Below, one piece after another: positions 15,585 through 25,101 of a stretch of DNA of 64,000 bases (its first letter is position 1; every line of letters begins with the position of its first letter). The stretch is from Polyangiaceae bacterium (GTDB lineage Bacteria > Myxococcota_A > Polyangia > Polyangiales > Polyangiaceae). The notes under the pieces were generated by a model. The model worked only from the letters and a program-made list of their open reading frames with translations, did not search any database and was not told the DNA's origin. The translations under genes were made by a program, and so were the position numbers. Where the stretch lies: positions 1 through 64,000 of the forward strand of contig WQZB01000010.1 of NCBI GenBank assembly GCA_009780955.1. Reading direction: 5' to 3'.

Positions 15585-16979
15585 ATGTCGAGTTTCGAGT
15601 TTCGGACGACCCATGGGATGCCTGCCGGTTCGCACGGCCGGCCGCTGGTCGTCATTGTCGGGCGACCGAATGTCGGCAAGTCCACACTTGTCAACCGCCT
15701 CGCGCGAAAGCGCATCGCCCTCGTTGCCGATGAGCCCGGCGTGACGCGCGATCGGCACTACGTCGACACAACGGCTTTCGGCCGCGACTACACGCTCGTC
15801 GACACCGGCGGCTTCGACCCTGACACGGGCGATCCGATGAAGAGCGGAATTACTCGCCACGTCAAAGCCGCCATCGAGGAAGCCGACGTCATCGTCTTCG
15901 TGACCGACGCCGAAGTGCCGCTCACATCGGCTGACCGCGTTGCCATCGATCTCTTGCGCGCGTGCAAGCAGCCCGTTCTCTACGCGGCCAACAAAGCCGA
16001 CTCGCCGAAAATGGACGCCGATGCCTTTGAGGTTTACCGCCTTGGCGTTGACAAGGTGTACCCAATAAGCAGCTTGCACGGTCGTGGCATCGGCGAGCTC
16101 GAAGCCGCGATTGACCGGGCCATGCCGCCAACCATCGCGCCATCCAGGACCGACCACAACGAATTGCTTCCGCGAATTGCTATTTGTGGCAAACCGAATG
16201 CAGGCAAATCAAGCCTGATGAATCGCATTCTCGGCGAAGATCGAATGATCGTCGATACTCGCCCCGGCACGACGCGCGATGCCATCGAAGCGCTCGTGGA
16301 GCGCTCGGGCGAGCGGTACATTTTTGTGGATACCGCAGGACTTCGAAAGAAAGGCAAAGTCACCAAAGCAGCCAACGTGACGGAAGCCGCAAGCGTTGGA
16401 CTTGCCGTCAAGGCCATGGAGCGGTCGAGTGTCATCGTGCTTTTGTGCGACGCACACGAAGGCGTTGCCGAACAAGACGCAAAAATCTTGGGCCTCGCAG
16501 AAGACCGCGGGCGCGGCATGATCATCGCGCTCAACAAAATGGATTTGCTTTCAAAAGCGAGCCACAAAAAGGCCGAAGAAGCGGCGCGCGACAAAATCTC
16601 ATTTTGCCCTTACGTGCCTGTGGTGCCAATTAGCGCGAAAACCGGGCGCGGCGTGGGCACGCTTTTCAAGACCATCGACGAGGTAGCAACGGCGTTTCAC
16701 AAGCGCATTGGCACTGGAATGCTCAATCGCTTTTTCGAGCAGGTACTCGAGGTCAAGCCGCCGCCAACGAGCGGTGGGCGGGCCCCGCGCCTTTATTACA
16801 TTACGCAGGCCGAAACGGCTCCGCCCTTGTTCGTCGTGCAATCGAGCTCGCCCGAGTCGGTGCATTTTTCGTATCAGCGATTCGTCATCAACCAGCTGCG
16901 TGAGCAATTCGGTTTCGAAGGCGTGCCGGTGCGCGTGGTTTATCGGGAACGGCGAAGGGGGAAGAGGAAGGCGGGTTGA
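15585..16979 (+). CDS. der: Ribosome-assembly GTPase Der (EngA)
   Basis: Essential double-GTPase needed for 50S subunit maturation. Two G domains are present: the first with GRPNVGKST, DTGGF and NKAD, the second with GKPNAGKSS, DTAGLRKKGKV and NKMD. The C-terminal KH-like domain follows (FFEQVLEVKPPP, YYITQAETAPPLFVV, RVVYRERRRGKRKAG). Length 464 fits the family. The true start may be the ATG at 15618 (MPAGSHGRPLVV), because the first eleven residues are not conserved in the family. Its stop codon is also the first bases of an IS-end-like sequence at 16977, suggesting that something inserted exactly at the gene's end. Confidence 0.96.
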   Translation: MSSFEFRTTHGMPAGSHGRPLVVIVGRPNVGKSTLVNRLARKRIALVADEPGVTRDRHYVDTTAFGRDYTLVDTGGFDPDTGDPMKSGITRHVKAAIEEADVIVFVTDAEVPLTSADRVAIDLLRACKQPVLYAANKADSPKMDADAFEVYRLGVDKVYPISSLHGRGIGELEAAIDRAMPPTIAPSRTDHNELLPRIAICGKPNAGKSSLMNRILGEDRMIVDTRPGTTRDAIEALVERSGERYIFVDTAGLRKKGKVTKAANVTEAASVGLAVKAMERSSVIVLLCDAHEGVAEQDAKILGLAEDRGRGMIIALNKMDLLSKASHKKAEEAARDKISFCPYVPVVPISAKTGRGVGTLFKTIDEVATAFHKRIGTGMLNRFFEQVLEVKPPPTSGGRAPRLYYITQAETAPPLFVVQSSSPESVHFSYQRFVINQLREQFGFEGVPVRVVYRERRRGKRKAG

Positions 16980-17036
16980 ACTTCACCCGATTTTGTGGAC
17001 ATCTGAGAAGGCCCGAGATGACATGGGCCCTCTGGA
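16977..17036 (+). mobile_element. IS3-family-like terminal remnant, copy A
   Basis: TGAACTTCACCCGATTTTGT begins at the der stop codon and resembles IS3-family left ends, which I recall as starting TGAACCGCCCCG. The downstream bases continue in similarity with copy B at 57055 (shared CCCGATTTT, TGGACA and GAGATGACATG). No transposase frame or right end is visible, so this is at most a remnant. It separates der from the AAA ATPase gene. Confidence 0.5.
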
Positions 17037-17039
17037 GCG

Positions 17040-18653
17040 ATGCCGATGACCCGACACTTCAACACCGCTGGCCCCAATCAACCCGCGGAGCACTACAGCA
17101 TCGATTCTTTCACGCGGATCAACTGGCCCGAGATCCAGGAGCTCATCGACGCGAAAAAGTACTTCGTCCTTCACGCGCCCAGGCAGACGGGGAAGACGAC
17201 GCTCTTGCAGGCGATCGTCGACCGGCTCAACGGCGAGGGGCGCTACGAGACGATGAGGTTCAGCGTGCAATCGGCGCAGGCTGCGCGCGACGACATCGGC
17301 GTGGGGAACCGGATCATTGCCGAGCAATTGCTCCTTCGGGCGCAGCTCGGACGACCACAGAGCTGGCTCGCCTCCGAGGGCCCATCCGTCGTGGAGAAAG
17401 TAGCGCCCGGGAGCATGTTGACGGTGCTGCTCGCGCAGTGGGCGGCTCATTCGCCCAAGCCTATCGTGCTGCTCATCGACGAGATCGATGCGCTGGTGGG
17501 AGATACGCTGGTTTCGGTCCTGGGGCAGCTCCGAGATGGGTACATCTCGCGCCCGGATCCGTTCCCCCACTCCGTGATCCTCTGCGGCGTGCGCGACGTG
17601 CGCGACTACCGCATCCACACATCCAAGGGCGAGATCATCACGGGGGGAAGCGCCTTCAACATCAAGACCGAGTCGCTGCGGCTGGGGAATTTCTCGGAGG
17701 CCGAAGTTCGTGAGCTTTACGAGCAACACACGGCCGAGACGAAGCAGGTCTTCGAGGAGTCGATCCATCCGAAGGTGATGGCGCTGACCGGTGGGCAGCC
17801 TTGGCTGGTCAACGCGCTGGCGCGAGAGCTCACCGAGAAGATGCCGGCGCTTCAAGACCGCTCGCGCCCCGTCACTCTCGACGACGTAGATGAAGCCAAG
17901 GAGCGACTCATTCTCCGGCGCGACACGCACCTCGATCAGCTCGTGGACAAGCTCAAAGAGCCACGCGTCCGGCGCGTCATTGCACCCATTCTCGAAGGTG
18001 GCGAGTGGAGCCAGTCGGCATCGACCGAAGATCGCCAATATGTCGTTGATCTAGGACTCATCACGGTAGAGCGTTCCAGTGGGGTCCGCATCGCCAACGA
18101 GATTTATCGGGAAATCATCCCCCGAACACTCACGTCCATGCTCCAGGACGACTTCGCAGCCAAGGTGCCAAGCACCGCCTTCGTTCTTGCCGACGGTCGT
18201 CTCGACTTCCGCGGGCTACTCGCGGGCTTTCAGCAGTTCTATCGAGAGAATTCCGAGGTCTGGAACAAGCGAGCGGTCTACGAAGAAGCAGCGCCGCAGC
18301 TCTTGCTGCAGGCCTGGTTGCAGCGTGTGGTCAACGGTGGTGGTCGCATCGAGCGAGAGTATGCGCTGGGAAGAGGGCGCGCGGATCTCTTCGTGCGGTA
18401 CTTCCGACAGATAGATGGGAAGCGGGCCGAGCAGCGATTCGTGGTGGAGATGAAGGTGGTGCGCGAGCGCCGATCGCTCGAGGCGACGATCGAGGAAGGA
18501 CTCTCGCAGACGGCGAGGTACGCCGACAAGTGCCACCCCGATGAAACTCACTTGATCGTTGTCGACCCAAGCGAAAAGCGAAGTTGGGACGAGAAAGTCT
18601 TCGTGCAAGAGCGCAGCGCCGATGACCGCTCGATCACGATCTGGGGCATGTGA
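17040..18653 (+). CDS. AAA ATPase with C-terminal PD-(D/E)XK-like region
   Basis: A 537-residue protein. Its N-terminal P-loop ATPase has Walker A APRQTGKTT (about residue 49), Walker B VLLLIDEIDAL and a sensor-like LCGVRDVRDYR. The middle (GGQPWLVNALARELTEKM) is the helical lid seen in STAND/AAA_35-type ATPases. The C-terminus contains GRGRADLFVRY followed by FVVEMKVVRERR, spaced like the D...ExK core of restriction-endonuclease folds. Proteins of this architecture are widespread, often on mobile DNA, and their role is not established. Either of two ATGs (17040, 17046) may be used. Placement behind an IS-like remnant and between unrelated genes suggests a transferred gene. Confidence 0.82.
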   Translation: MPMTRHFNTAGPNQPAEHYSIDSFTRINWPEIQELIDAKKYFVLHAPRQTGKTTLLQAIVDRLNGEGRYETMRFSVQSAQAARDDIGVGNRIIAEQLLLRAQLGRPQSWLASEGPSVVEKVAPGSMLTVLLAQWAAHSPKPIVLLIDEIDALVGDTLVSVLGQLRDGYISRPDPFPHSVILCGVRDVRDYRIHTSKGEIITGGSAFNIKTESLRLGNFSEAEVRELYEQHTAETKQVFEESIHPKVMALTGGQPWLVNALARELTEKMPALQDRSRPVTLDDVDEAKERLILRRDTHLDQLVDKLKEPRVRRVIAPILEGGEWSQSASTEDRQYVVDLGLITVERSSGVRIANEIYREIIPRTLTSMLQDDFAAKVPSTAFVLADGRLDFRGLLAGFQQFYRENSEVWNKRAVYEEAAPQLLLQAWLQRVVNGGGRIEREYALGRGRADLFVRYFRQIDGKRAEQRFVVEMKVVRERRSLEATIEEGLSQTARYADKCHPDETHLIVVDPSEKRSWDEKVFVQERSADDRSITIWGM

Positions 18654-18702
18654 TCGAGTTTGACTCGAAGTCTTACGTGACCGGGTGAAGCATGCTGCGC
18701 CC

Positions 18703-21700
18703 CTACTCCGCAGGCACCGGCTCGGCGGCCTTGGCGTGAATGTGCTCGCCGGCGTGCACCTTGGCGAGCAGCACGTAGATAACAGGCACGACGAACAGCG
18801 TGAAAAAGCTTCCGATGGCCATGCCGCCAACGAGCACGATGCCGATCGAATTTCGCGCTACGGCGCCTGGCCCTGATACGAGCGTGAGCGGGAAGTGGCC
18901 GGCGATCGTGGCCGTCGTGGTCATGAGAATTGGGCGCAGGCGCGTGGTTGCGGCCTCGCGCACCGCGTCGATTTTGCTTAAGCCGAGTTCCTGTTGTGCA
19001 TTCGCGAATTCGACAATGAGAATGCCATTTTTCGCCACGAGCCCGACGAGAGTGACGAGCCCGACTTCGGAGTAGATGTTGAGCGTCGTTGTCCAGCCCT
19101 CGGTCAGCGGGAAGCGCAGACTCGGGGGACCGGCGAACTTGAGAAAGGTGAAAATGAGTGCGCCGAACATCGCGAGTGGCACCGAGCCGGCGAGGATCAC
19201 GAGCGGATCGCGAAACGAATTGAACTGCGCCGCAAGGACCAAAAAAATGAGCAGAATGGCAAGCCCCATCGCGGGAAGGAACTTGCCGCCCTCTTGCCGA
19301 AGCTGCCGCGACTGACCTGTGTAGTCTACATGGTAACCCTCGGGTAGCGTCTTCGCGGCAGCCGTTTCGAGCATCTGCAGGGCACCCTCGAGAGACTGCG
19401 TGGCAACACCGGAGAGCTTGACGGCGTTCAACTGCTGAAAGCGATTGAGCGATCGTGGCTCAATGCCATCTTGTAGTGTTGCGACCGAGCTCAAGGGAAT
19501 GAGCTTCCCGTCGGGACCCATGATGTGAATGTCGCGAAGCTGATTGGCTGTCAGGCGACTCGCACGCTCGACTTGCGGAATGACCTTGTAGGCACGGCCG
19601 TCGATATCGAAACGGTTGACGAAGTTGGCACTGAAGGCCGAGGCAAGGTCGTCGCCCACCTGCTGCATCGTCAGGCCCATGGAAGCGATTTTGTCGCGAT
19701 CGAGGACGATGTCGGTTTTGGCCTGATCGATTCTTACGTCGAGAACGGGTGGAAACGCGAATTTGCCGCTTTTCGTAGCCTCGGCCGCGATCTGGTCGGC
19801 AAAGCGGACAATCTCTTCGTGGTCGGCGGTGGACGAGATGACGAATTCAACTGGGAAAAGCCCCGGGTTTGGCAAAGCCGCCGGCAAAAACATGGGCGCT
19901 CGCACGCCCGTGATGCGGCCGGTTTTTTGATTGAGATCGTTGACGATGGGAAAGATCTTTCGCTGCCTTTCGCTCCAGGGTTTGACGAGCATTCCACCGA
20001 AACCCATGGTTGGCAGTGAGATTTGAAAAGAATGATCGAACTCGGGCTCTGACTCGAATATTTTTTCGACCTGCGCCGAGTACGCCGCCACTTGCTCGAG
20101 ACTCGCATTCGCGGGCACATCGAGCGCGGTAAACGCGCCGCCCTGGTCTTCGTTCGGTGCGAGCTCTTGACCGGAAAAGAGGTAGAGCGGAATCACGAGC
20201 AGCGAGAGCGCGCCCCAAACGACGTAAACCGCAGGCCGTATTCCGAGCGCGACACCGAGCATGCGGTGGTAGGCGCGACGAATGGTGTCGAAACCACTGT
20301 CGATCATGCGCGCCAAACGGCTGCCGCCGTGCTCGGAAGCGATGAGACGCGACGACATCATGGGCGACAGCGTCAGCGCCACGATCCCTGAGATGAAAAC
20401 GGCGCCGGCAAGGGTAAAGGCAAATTCGCGGAACAGAGCGCCGGTGAGCCCGCCCTGAAAGCCCACCGGAATGTACACGGCCGCCAGCGTGATCGTCATG
20501 GCCACGATGGGGCCAACGAGCTCGCGCGCGCCTTCGATCGCGGCCTGCATCGGCGTTCGACCTTCGCGGATGTGCCGCTCGACATTTTCGACCACGACGA
20601 TGGCGTCGTCGACGACGAGGCCGACCGAAAGCACGATGGCGAGCAGGGTGAGCAAGTTGAGCGTGAAGCCAAGCGCCTGCATCAAAAAAATCGCTCCGAC
20701 GAGCGACAGCGGCACCGCGACCACGGGAATGAAGACCGTGCGCAGCGAGCCGAGAAACAGGAAGATCACCACGACGACGATGAGGATCGTTTCGAACAGC
20801 GTGTGCACGACTTCGTGAATCGCGTTGTCGATGTACGTCGTCGAGTCGAAGGCAACGACCGCCTGCATGCCTGTCGGCAGCTCGCGTTGAATCGCCGAGA
20901 TCTCGTCGCGCACGTTTTTGATCACGTCGAGCGAGTTGGCGTTTGGCAAAACCCAAACGCCCATGAAAACAGCGCGCTCGCCCGACATGCGAACGGCTTG
21001 ATCGTAGGTTTCGGCGCCGAGCACGACATCGGCGACCTCCTCGAGCCGCACCAACGCGCCCTGCCGCTGCGCGACCACGAGCTTCTTGAATTCGTCGACC
21101 GTGTGCAGATCGGTCTTTGCCGTAAGGTTCACTTGGACGAGAGCGCCCTTCGTTTGTCCTACGGCTGCGAGGTAGTTGTTCGAAGCGAGCGCCCTTCGCA
21201 CATCCGCGGGGCTAACGTTGTGCGCAGCCATTTTTTCGGCGTTGAGCCACGCGCGGATCGCGAAAATGCTCCCGCCAAGGATGTCGGCGCGCTGCACGCC
21301 AGCAATGGCCGACAGCCGCGGCTGCACGACACGTAGCAAGTAATCGGTGACTTGGTTGTCTGCGAGGATCTTCGAGCCGAAGCTGAGATACATCGCGGCG
21401 ATTTGCGCATCGGACGGCTCGATGGTGATCGCTGGAATTTCGGCTTCTGGCGGCAGGTCGGCGCGCACCTGGTTGACGCGCGTGCTGATGTCGGCAAGCG
21501 CGCCCGCGGCGGGGAAGTTCAACTTGAGCCGCACGTTGATGGTCGATAACCCTTGGACGCTCTGCGACTCGACGTAGTCGATGCCGTCGGCAGCCGCGAT
21601 GGATCGTTCGAGCGGTGTCGTGATGAAGCCGCGGACGAGAGCTGCGTTCGCGCCTACGTAAACCGTGGTCACTTTGATCGTCGCGCTATCGAGCTTTGGG

Positions 21701-21810
21701 TACTGGCGGACGTTGAGCGAGCGCATCGCCTGAAGCCCGGCGACAAGGAGGACCAGATTGACGACGATCGCAAGGACCGGGCGGCGAATGAAGATGTCGG
21801 TGAACTTCAT
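18703..21810 (-). CDS. RND-family multidrug efflux permease (AcrB/MexF type)
   Basis: A 1035-residue inner-membrane proton antiporter that expels drugs or metabolites. The start MKFTDIFIRRPVLAIV is the canonical RND N-terminus; the longer open frame upstream of it overlaps the adaptor gene and is not conserved. The paired proton-relay aspartates in the fourth membrane span are present (LVVDDAIVVVENVERH). The porter-domain motifs (TTPLERSIAAADGIDYV) and the late spans (VTLVGLVAKNGILIVEF, ARNSIGIVLVGGM) are complete. It starts 10 bases after the adaptor gene, forming an adaptor-permease operon. No TolC-like outer-membrane factor gene is present in the window. Confidence 0.95.
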   Translation of the reverse strand: MKFTDIFIRRPVLAIVVNLVLLVAGLQAMRSLNVRQYPKLDSATIKVTTVYVGANAALVRGFITTPLERSIAAADGIDYVESQSVQGLSTINVRLKLNFPAAGALADISTRVNQVRADLPPEAEIPAITIEPSDAQIAAMYLSFGSKILADNQVTDYLLRVVQPRLSAIAGVQRADILGGSIFAIRAWLNAEKMAAHNVSPADVRRALASNNYLAAVGQTKGALVQVNLTAKTDLHTVDEFKKLVVAQRQGALVRLEEVADVVLGAETYDQAVRMSGERAVFMGVWVLPNANSLDVIKNVRDEISAIQRELPTGMQAVVAFDSTTYIDNAIHEVVHTLFETILIVVVVIFLFLGSLRTVFIPVVAVPLSLVGAIFLMQALGFTLNLLTLLAIVLSVGLVVDDAIVVVENVERHIREGRTPMQAAIEGARELVGPIVAMTITLAAVYIPVGFQGGLTGALFREFAFTLAGAVFISGIVALTLSPMMSSRLIASEHGGSRLARMIDSGFDTIRRAYHRMLGVALGIRPAVYVVWGALSLLVIPLYLFSGQELAPNEDQGGAFTALDVPANASLEQVAAYSAQVEKIFESEPEFDHSFQISLPTMGFGGMLVKPWSERQRKIFPIVNDLNQKTGRITGVRAPMFLPAALPNPGLFPVEFVISSTADHEEIVRFADQIAAEATKSGKFAFPPVLDVRIDQAKTDIVLDRDKIASMGLTMQQVGDDLASAFSANFVNRFDIDGRAYKVIPQVERASRLTANQLRDIHIMGPDGKLIPLSSVATLQDGIEPRSLNRFQQLNAVKLSGVATQSLEGALQMLETAAAKTLPEGYHVDYTGQSRQLRQEGGKFLPAMGLAILLIFLVLAAQFNSFRDPLVILAGSVPLAMFGALIFTFLKFAGPPSLRFPLTEGWTTTLNIYSEVGLVTLVGLVAKNGILIVEFANAQQELGLSKIDAVREAATTRLRPILMTTTATIAGHFPLTLVSGPGAVARNSIGIVLVGGMAIGSFFTLFVVPVIYVLLAKVHAGEHIHAKAAEPVPAE

Positions 21811-21820
21811 GGCGCTTCGC

Positions 21821-23002
21821 TCAATGGTTCTCGGGGTGCGGGTTGAGTTCCGGCTTGGGGTTGGCCGCACCGTCACTCTCGATGATGGGTGAACCGTTAC
21901 GCAACTTGAAGGCACCCGAGACAACGACGCGCGCGCCAGCGTCGAGACCGTCAGCAATGGCGACAAAGTCTCCGCGCGCTTCACCCGCGCGCACGAACTG
22001 CTGACGCGCGATGCGCACGGGCTTTCCGTCCGGCGTTGTGGTCATGCCCGGCGAACCTGGCTTCTTGTCTTCGACGATGAAGACTGTGTCGCCATACGAC
22101 GCGTGGACAACCGCAGTGGCAGGAACCACAACGAGCTTGGCGCGATTCGGCAGCACAACGGAAACGTCGACGAACATACCGGATCGGAGCTTTTCTTCCT
22201 TGTTAGGCACGGCAGCACGGAGGCGAATCGTGCGTGTCGAAGTGTCGACCGCAGGATCGATCGCGAAAATGCTGCCAGCTATCGGCGGTTCGCTGGTGCC
22301 GGCGACTTTGGCTTGGATGGGCAAGCCGACCGACAGATCGCCGAGGCGCTGCTGCGGCAGCGTGAAGTCGACGTAGACCGTTTCGGTTGCTTCGAGGGAT
22401 GTCACGGCAGTGCCAGGATTCAGGTACTGCCCAAGGTTGATGGCGCGGATGCCAAGCTTGCCAGCGAACGGGGCGCGCACGGTTTTTCGTGCAATCTGCG
22501 CCCTGAGCGCGTCGACATCGCTGGTTGCACTTTTGCGCGCAGCTTCGTCGGTATCGAGCTGCGAAGGCGATACGGCTCCGGTTTCGACGAGCGAACGGGT
22601 GCGCCGCTCGTTCGTTTCGGCAAGCTCGGCGCGCGCGTGCATGGCTTCGAGCTGCGCACGCTCGACGCTCGTATCGAGCTCCACGAGCACATCGCCCGCT
22701 TTGACCTTTTCGCCGGACTCGAAGTGAATGCGCGTGACAATGCCCGCAGCGTCGTTGCTCACCGCAACGCCTTTGGCCGCGGCAACGCTTCCGATAGCGG
22801 AGAGTGTTCCCTCCCAGTCATGCGATTCGGAAAGGGCAGTTGCTACCGATTCCGGAGGTGGACCCGCAGCCGCGGCCTTTGCGCCGAAACCCATGAGAGT
22901 GCGAATTTGCGTAAATTTGATCGCTGCAAGCACCCCGACAATCACGAGCAGGCCCGCGAAAACGGCAATGTAATAGGCGATCTTCGATGGTTTGGATGGC
23001 AT
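21821..23002 (-). CDS. RND efflux periplasmic adaptor (HlyD/AcrA family)
   Basis: A 393-residue membrane-fusion protein linking the downstream permease to an outer-membrane channel. The N-terminal membrane anchor is YYIAVFAGLLVIVGVLAAI. The lipoyl-like barrel halves surround a helical hairpin (VLVELDTSVERAQLEAMHAR, then APFAGKLGIRAINLGQYLNP), and the beta-barrel and membrane-proximal regions follow (PAVDTSTRTIRLRAAVPN, RSGMFVDVSVVLPN). The ATG at 23002 (MPSKPSKIAYY) is chosen because the charged residues directly precede the anchor; ATGs further upstream are less likely. The last residues are Pro/Asn-rich. It precedes the permease by 10 bases on the same strand. Confidence 0.93.
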   Translation of the reverse strand: MPSKPSKIAYYIAVFAGLLVIVGVLAAIKFTQIRTLMGFGAKAAAAGPPPESVATALSESHDWEGTLSAIGSVAAAKGVAVSNDAAGIVTRIHFESGEKVKAGDVLVELDTSVERAQLEAMHARAELAETNERRTRSLVETGAVSPSQLDTDEAARKSATSDVDALRAQIARKTVRAPFAGKLGIRAINLGQYLNPGTAVTSLEATETVYVDFTLPQQRLGDLSVGLPIQAKVAGTSEPPIAGSIFAIDPAVDTSTRTIRLRAAVPNKEEKLRSGMFVDVSVVLPNRAKLVVVPATAVVHASYGDTVFIVEDKKPGSPGMTTTPDGKPVRIARQQFVRAGEARGDFVAIADGLDAGARVVVSGAFKLRNGSPIIESDGAANPKPELNPHPENH

Positions 23003-23173
23003 GGTATCGAAAGCGGTAGATCCCACGTTTAGGAAAGATGCGCGCGCCATACTAGTGCCGAACGGCCGAAGTGAGACTGGATTTGGCCGAGTTTGCACAA
23101 GTTGACGCAGGCAACGCGAAATTGTGAGCAAACCGAGGGACGCAACTGCGCGGTCCGGCATCGTAGTGGCGTT

Positions 23174-24130
23174 GTGCGCATCGTCGTTGCCGGCGGCACT
23201 GGATTCATCGGTCGGAAGCTCGTGAGATCTCTCTGCGAGCGCGGCGACGACGTCGTCATCCTCACGCGCAGCAGCTGCAACGGCCACGGTAGCTTGCACC
23301 ACGAAGGCCTTGGCGCTCGCCCAGCTTGCTGTCGCGGAAGCGGCAAGGTCGAGCTTTTACCATGGACGCCAGATCGCCCGGGCGATTGGCAGAAACTCGT
23401 TGACGACGCCGACGCCATCGTAAACCTGGCGGGTGCCGGGATTTTCGATGAGCGCTGGACCCGCGAGCGCAAAGAGGTGCTGCGAGAAAGCCGCGTTCGT
23501 TCAACCAAGCTTTTGGCCGAGGCCATTGCGCGCGCAACGAAGAAGCCGAGCGTTTTCGTCAGCGGATCGGCCACGGGCTATTACGGCACCCATTGCGGCG
23601 CTCGCACCATTACCGAGGACGACTCCACGGGCACCGATTTCCTCGCGCGACTCGCCATGGAATGGGAGGCGGCCGCCGAGCCGGCGCGAGAAGCGGGCGT
23701 TCGTGTGTGCCACCCACGGATAGGCATCGTTCTTGGAACCGACGGCGGAATGCTTGCGAAGCTTTTGCCTCTGTTTCGATCTTACATGGGTGGGCCTGTT
23801 GGCAACGGCGTACAGTATATCGCTTGGATCCACGCGGCCGACGTGGTTCGTGTGCTCGAACACGCAATCGATCATGAATCGATGTCAGGGCCTTTCAATG
23901 CGGTGGCGCCAGAACCTTCGACCATGAACGACTTCGCACACAAGCTTGGGAAGGCGCTTGGCCGCCCATCTTCTGTTCGTGTGCCAGCGCTCGCCGTGAA
24001 GCTCGCACTTGGCGAGGGCTCGAGCGCCGTGCTCACCGGGCAGCGCGCAGTGCCTCGGCGCCTGGTCGCCGAAGGCTTTGCGTTCCTTTTCCCGGACCTT
24101 ACGTCTGCGCTAGCCGATTTGGTATTATGA
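23174..24130 (+). CDS. TIGR01777-type NAD-dependent epimerase (SulA/YfcH-like)
   Basis: A 318-residue short-chain dehydrogenase-like protein. A GTG at 23174 is the likely start, since it puts the Rossmann motif at the N-terminus (VRIVVAGGTGFIGRKLV), as in the family. Other family marks are NLAGAGIFDERWTRERK, SGSATGYYG (the catalytic Tyr region), RIGIVLGTDGG and the C-terminal DUF1731-like end (VPALAVKLALGEGSS, PRRLVAEGFAF). The substrate and role of the family are not well defined. The last six bases overlap the convergent MaoC gene, so no terminator lies between them. Confidence 0.88.
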   Translation: MRIVVAGGTGFIGRKLVRSLCERGDDVVILTRSSCNGHGSLHHEGLGARPACCRGSGKVELLPWTPDRPGDWQKLVDDADAIVNLAGAGIFDERWTRERKEVLRESRVRSTKLLAEAIARATKKPSVFVSGSATGYYGTHCGARTITEDDSTGTDFLARLAMEWEAAAEPAREAGVRVCHPRIGIVLGTDGGMLAKLLPLFRSYMGGPVGNGVQYIAWIHAADVVRVLEHAIDHESMSGPFNAVAPEPSTMNDFAHKLGKALGRPSSVRVPALAVKLALGEGSSAVLTGQRAVPRRLVAEGFAFLFPDLTSALADLVL

Positions 24131-24982
24131 TGTGGTTGCCCAAGCCCCGCTAAGCACCACCTCGCTACGCTCTTTCACACTGACTTGCAGCGCGATCTTA
24201 CCTGGCGCAACCTTCCAGCCTTCCGTTACGAGCGTGTCGCCCGGCCACACGGGCTTCTTGAAGTGACCTTCGAAGCCGGAAATCTTCGTTGCATCGCCTT
24301 GGCACGCGCCTTTGGCAACATGACGAACCATGTAGCCGTAAGTGCAAAGACCATGAAGAATGGGCCCGCGTGCAAAGCCGACACGCGCCGCAAAGTCTGG
24401 ATCCGCATGGAGCGGATTGAGATCGCCTGAAAGTCGGTAAAGCAGCGCCTGCTCTGGCGATGTTGTTTCCTCGATACGGAAATCCGCCGGGCGCCCCTTC
24501 GGGATCTCGGCCACCTTATCTTCTTTGCCTTCCTTTGGCGGCAGTGTGCCACCAAATCCGCCTTCGCCGCGAAAGATGATCTGCGAGGTCGTATCAAATA
24601 GAATATGATTTTCTTGGGTTTTTGTTTCCGTATCAACCACCACGATGGCGAATTTTCTATAATCGTAAATGCCGCGAATTTTCGCCGTGGTGGCAAGTGT
24701 GGCGGCCGCTGGGATTGGCCCTCGCAACCGAACGCGCTCGGCACCGTGCACGACCATCGCAAGATCGCCCCCAGTCTGGGCGACGAGCTCGAACATCGGG
24801 CCAAACATGGGAACCACTGCGAAGCTAGGAATGACCCTTGGGCCTCGCCCTTCGTAAAGGGTATCGAGTTCGTCTTTCTTCGCGCCAATGCCGAGCGCGT
24901 AAAGAACGGTGTCTTTCCACGTGTACGAAAAGAGCGAGGGAAGGCTCTCTTTGCCGATGAGCGAGAGATCGAGCGTCATAGA
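24125..24982 (-). CDS. MaoC-like enoyl-CoA hydratase (hydratase 2 family)
   Basis: A 285-residue double hot-dog protein that hydrates 2-enoyl-CoAs to (R)-3-hydroxyacyl-CoAs or the reverse. The catalytic Asp/His motif is intact in the C-terminal half (YRLSGDLNPLHADPDFA, then GPILHGLCTYG). The N-terminal half, SLFSYTWKDTVLYALGIGA, matches eukaryote-like hydratase 2 proteins. The start at 24982 (MTLDLSLIGKES) follows the family; an ATG at 25006 would add eight residues. It fits with the acyl-CoA dehydrogenases elsewhere in the window as part of fatty-acid or polyhydroxyalkanoate metabolism, but there is no operon link. Confidence 0.9.
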   Translation of the reverse strand, partial: SMTLDLSLIGKESLPSLFSYTWKDTVLYALGIGAKKDELDTLYEGRGPRVIPSFAVVPMFGPMFELVAQTGGDLAMVVHGAERVRLRGPIPAAATLATTAKIRGIYDYRKFAIVVVDTETKTQENHILFDTTSQIIFRGEGGFGGTLPPKEGKEDKVAEIPKGRPADFRIEETTSPEQALLYRLSGDLNPLHADPDFAARVGFARGPILHGLCTYGYMVRHVAKGACQGDATKISGFEGHFKKPVWPGDTLVTEGWKVAPGKIALQVSVKERSEVVLSGAWATTS

Positions 24983-25101
24983 TCTTTCGATATAATCCAT
25001 GGGCATCGAGAGCCGTCAAGCCGCTCGAACCGCAAAAATTGCCGTTGCATGCATCCCACGATTGACGCGCGACCAAAACTTGGTCGATTGTCTGGCGCTC
25101 A

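Noticed and set aside
23006-23018. R1-like sequence ATCGAAAGCGGTA before the efflux adaptor gene
   Set aside because: Only about 12 matching bases; too short to separate from chance, and it lies at a start codon rather than a stop.
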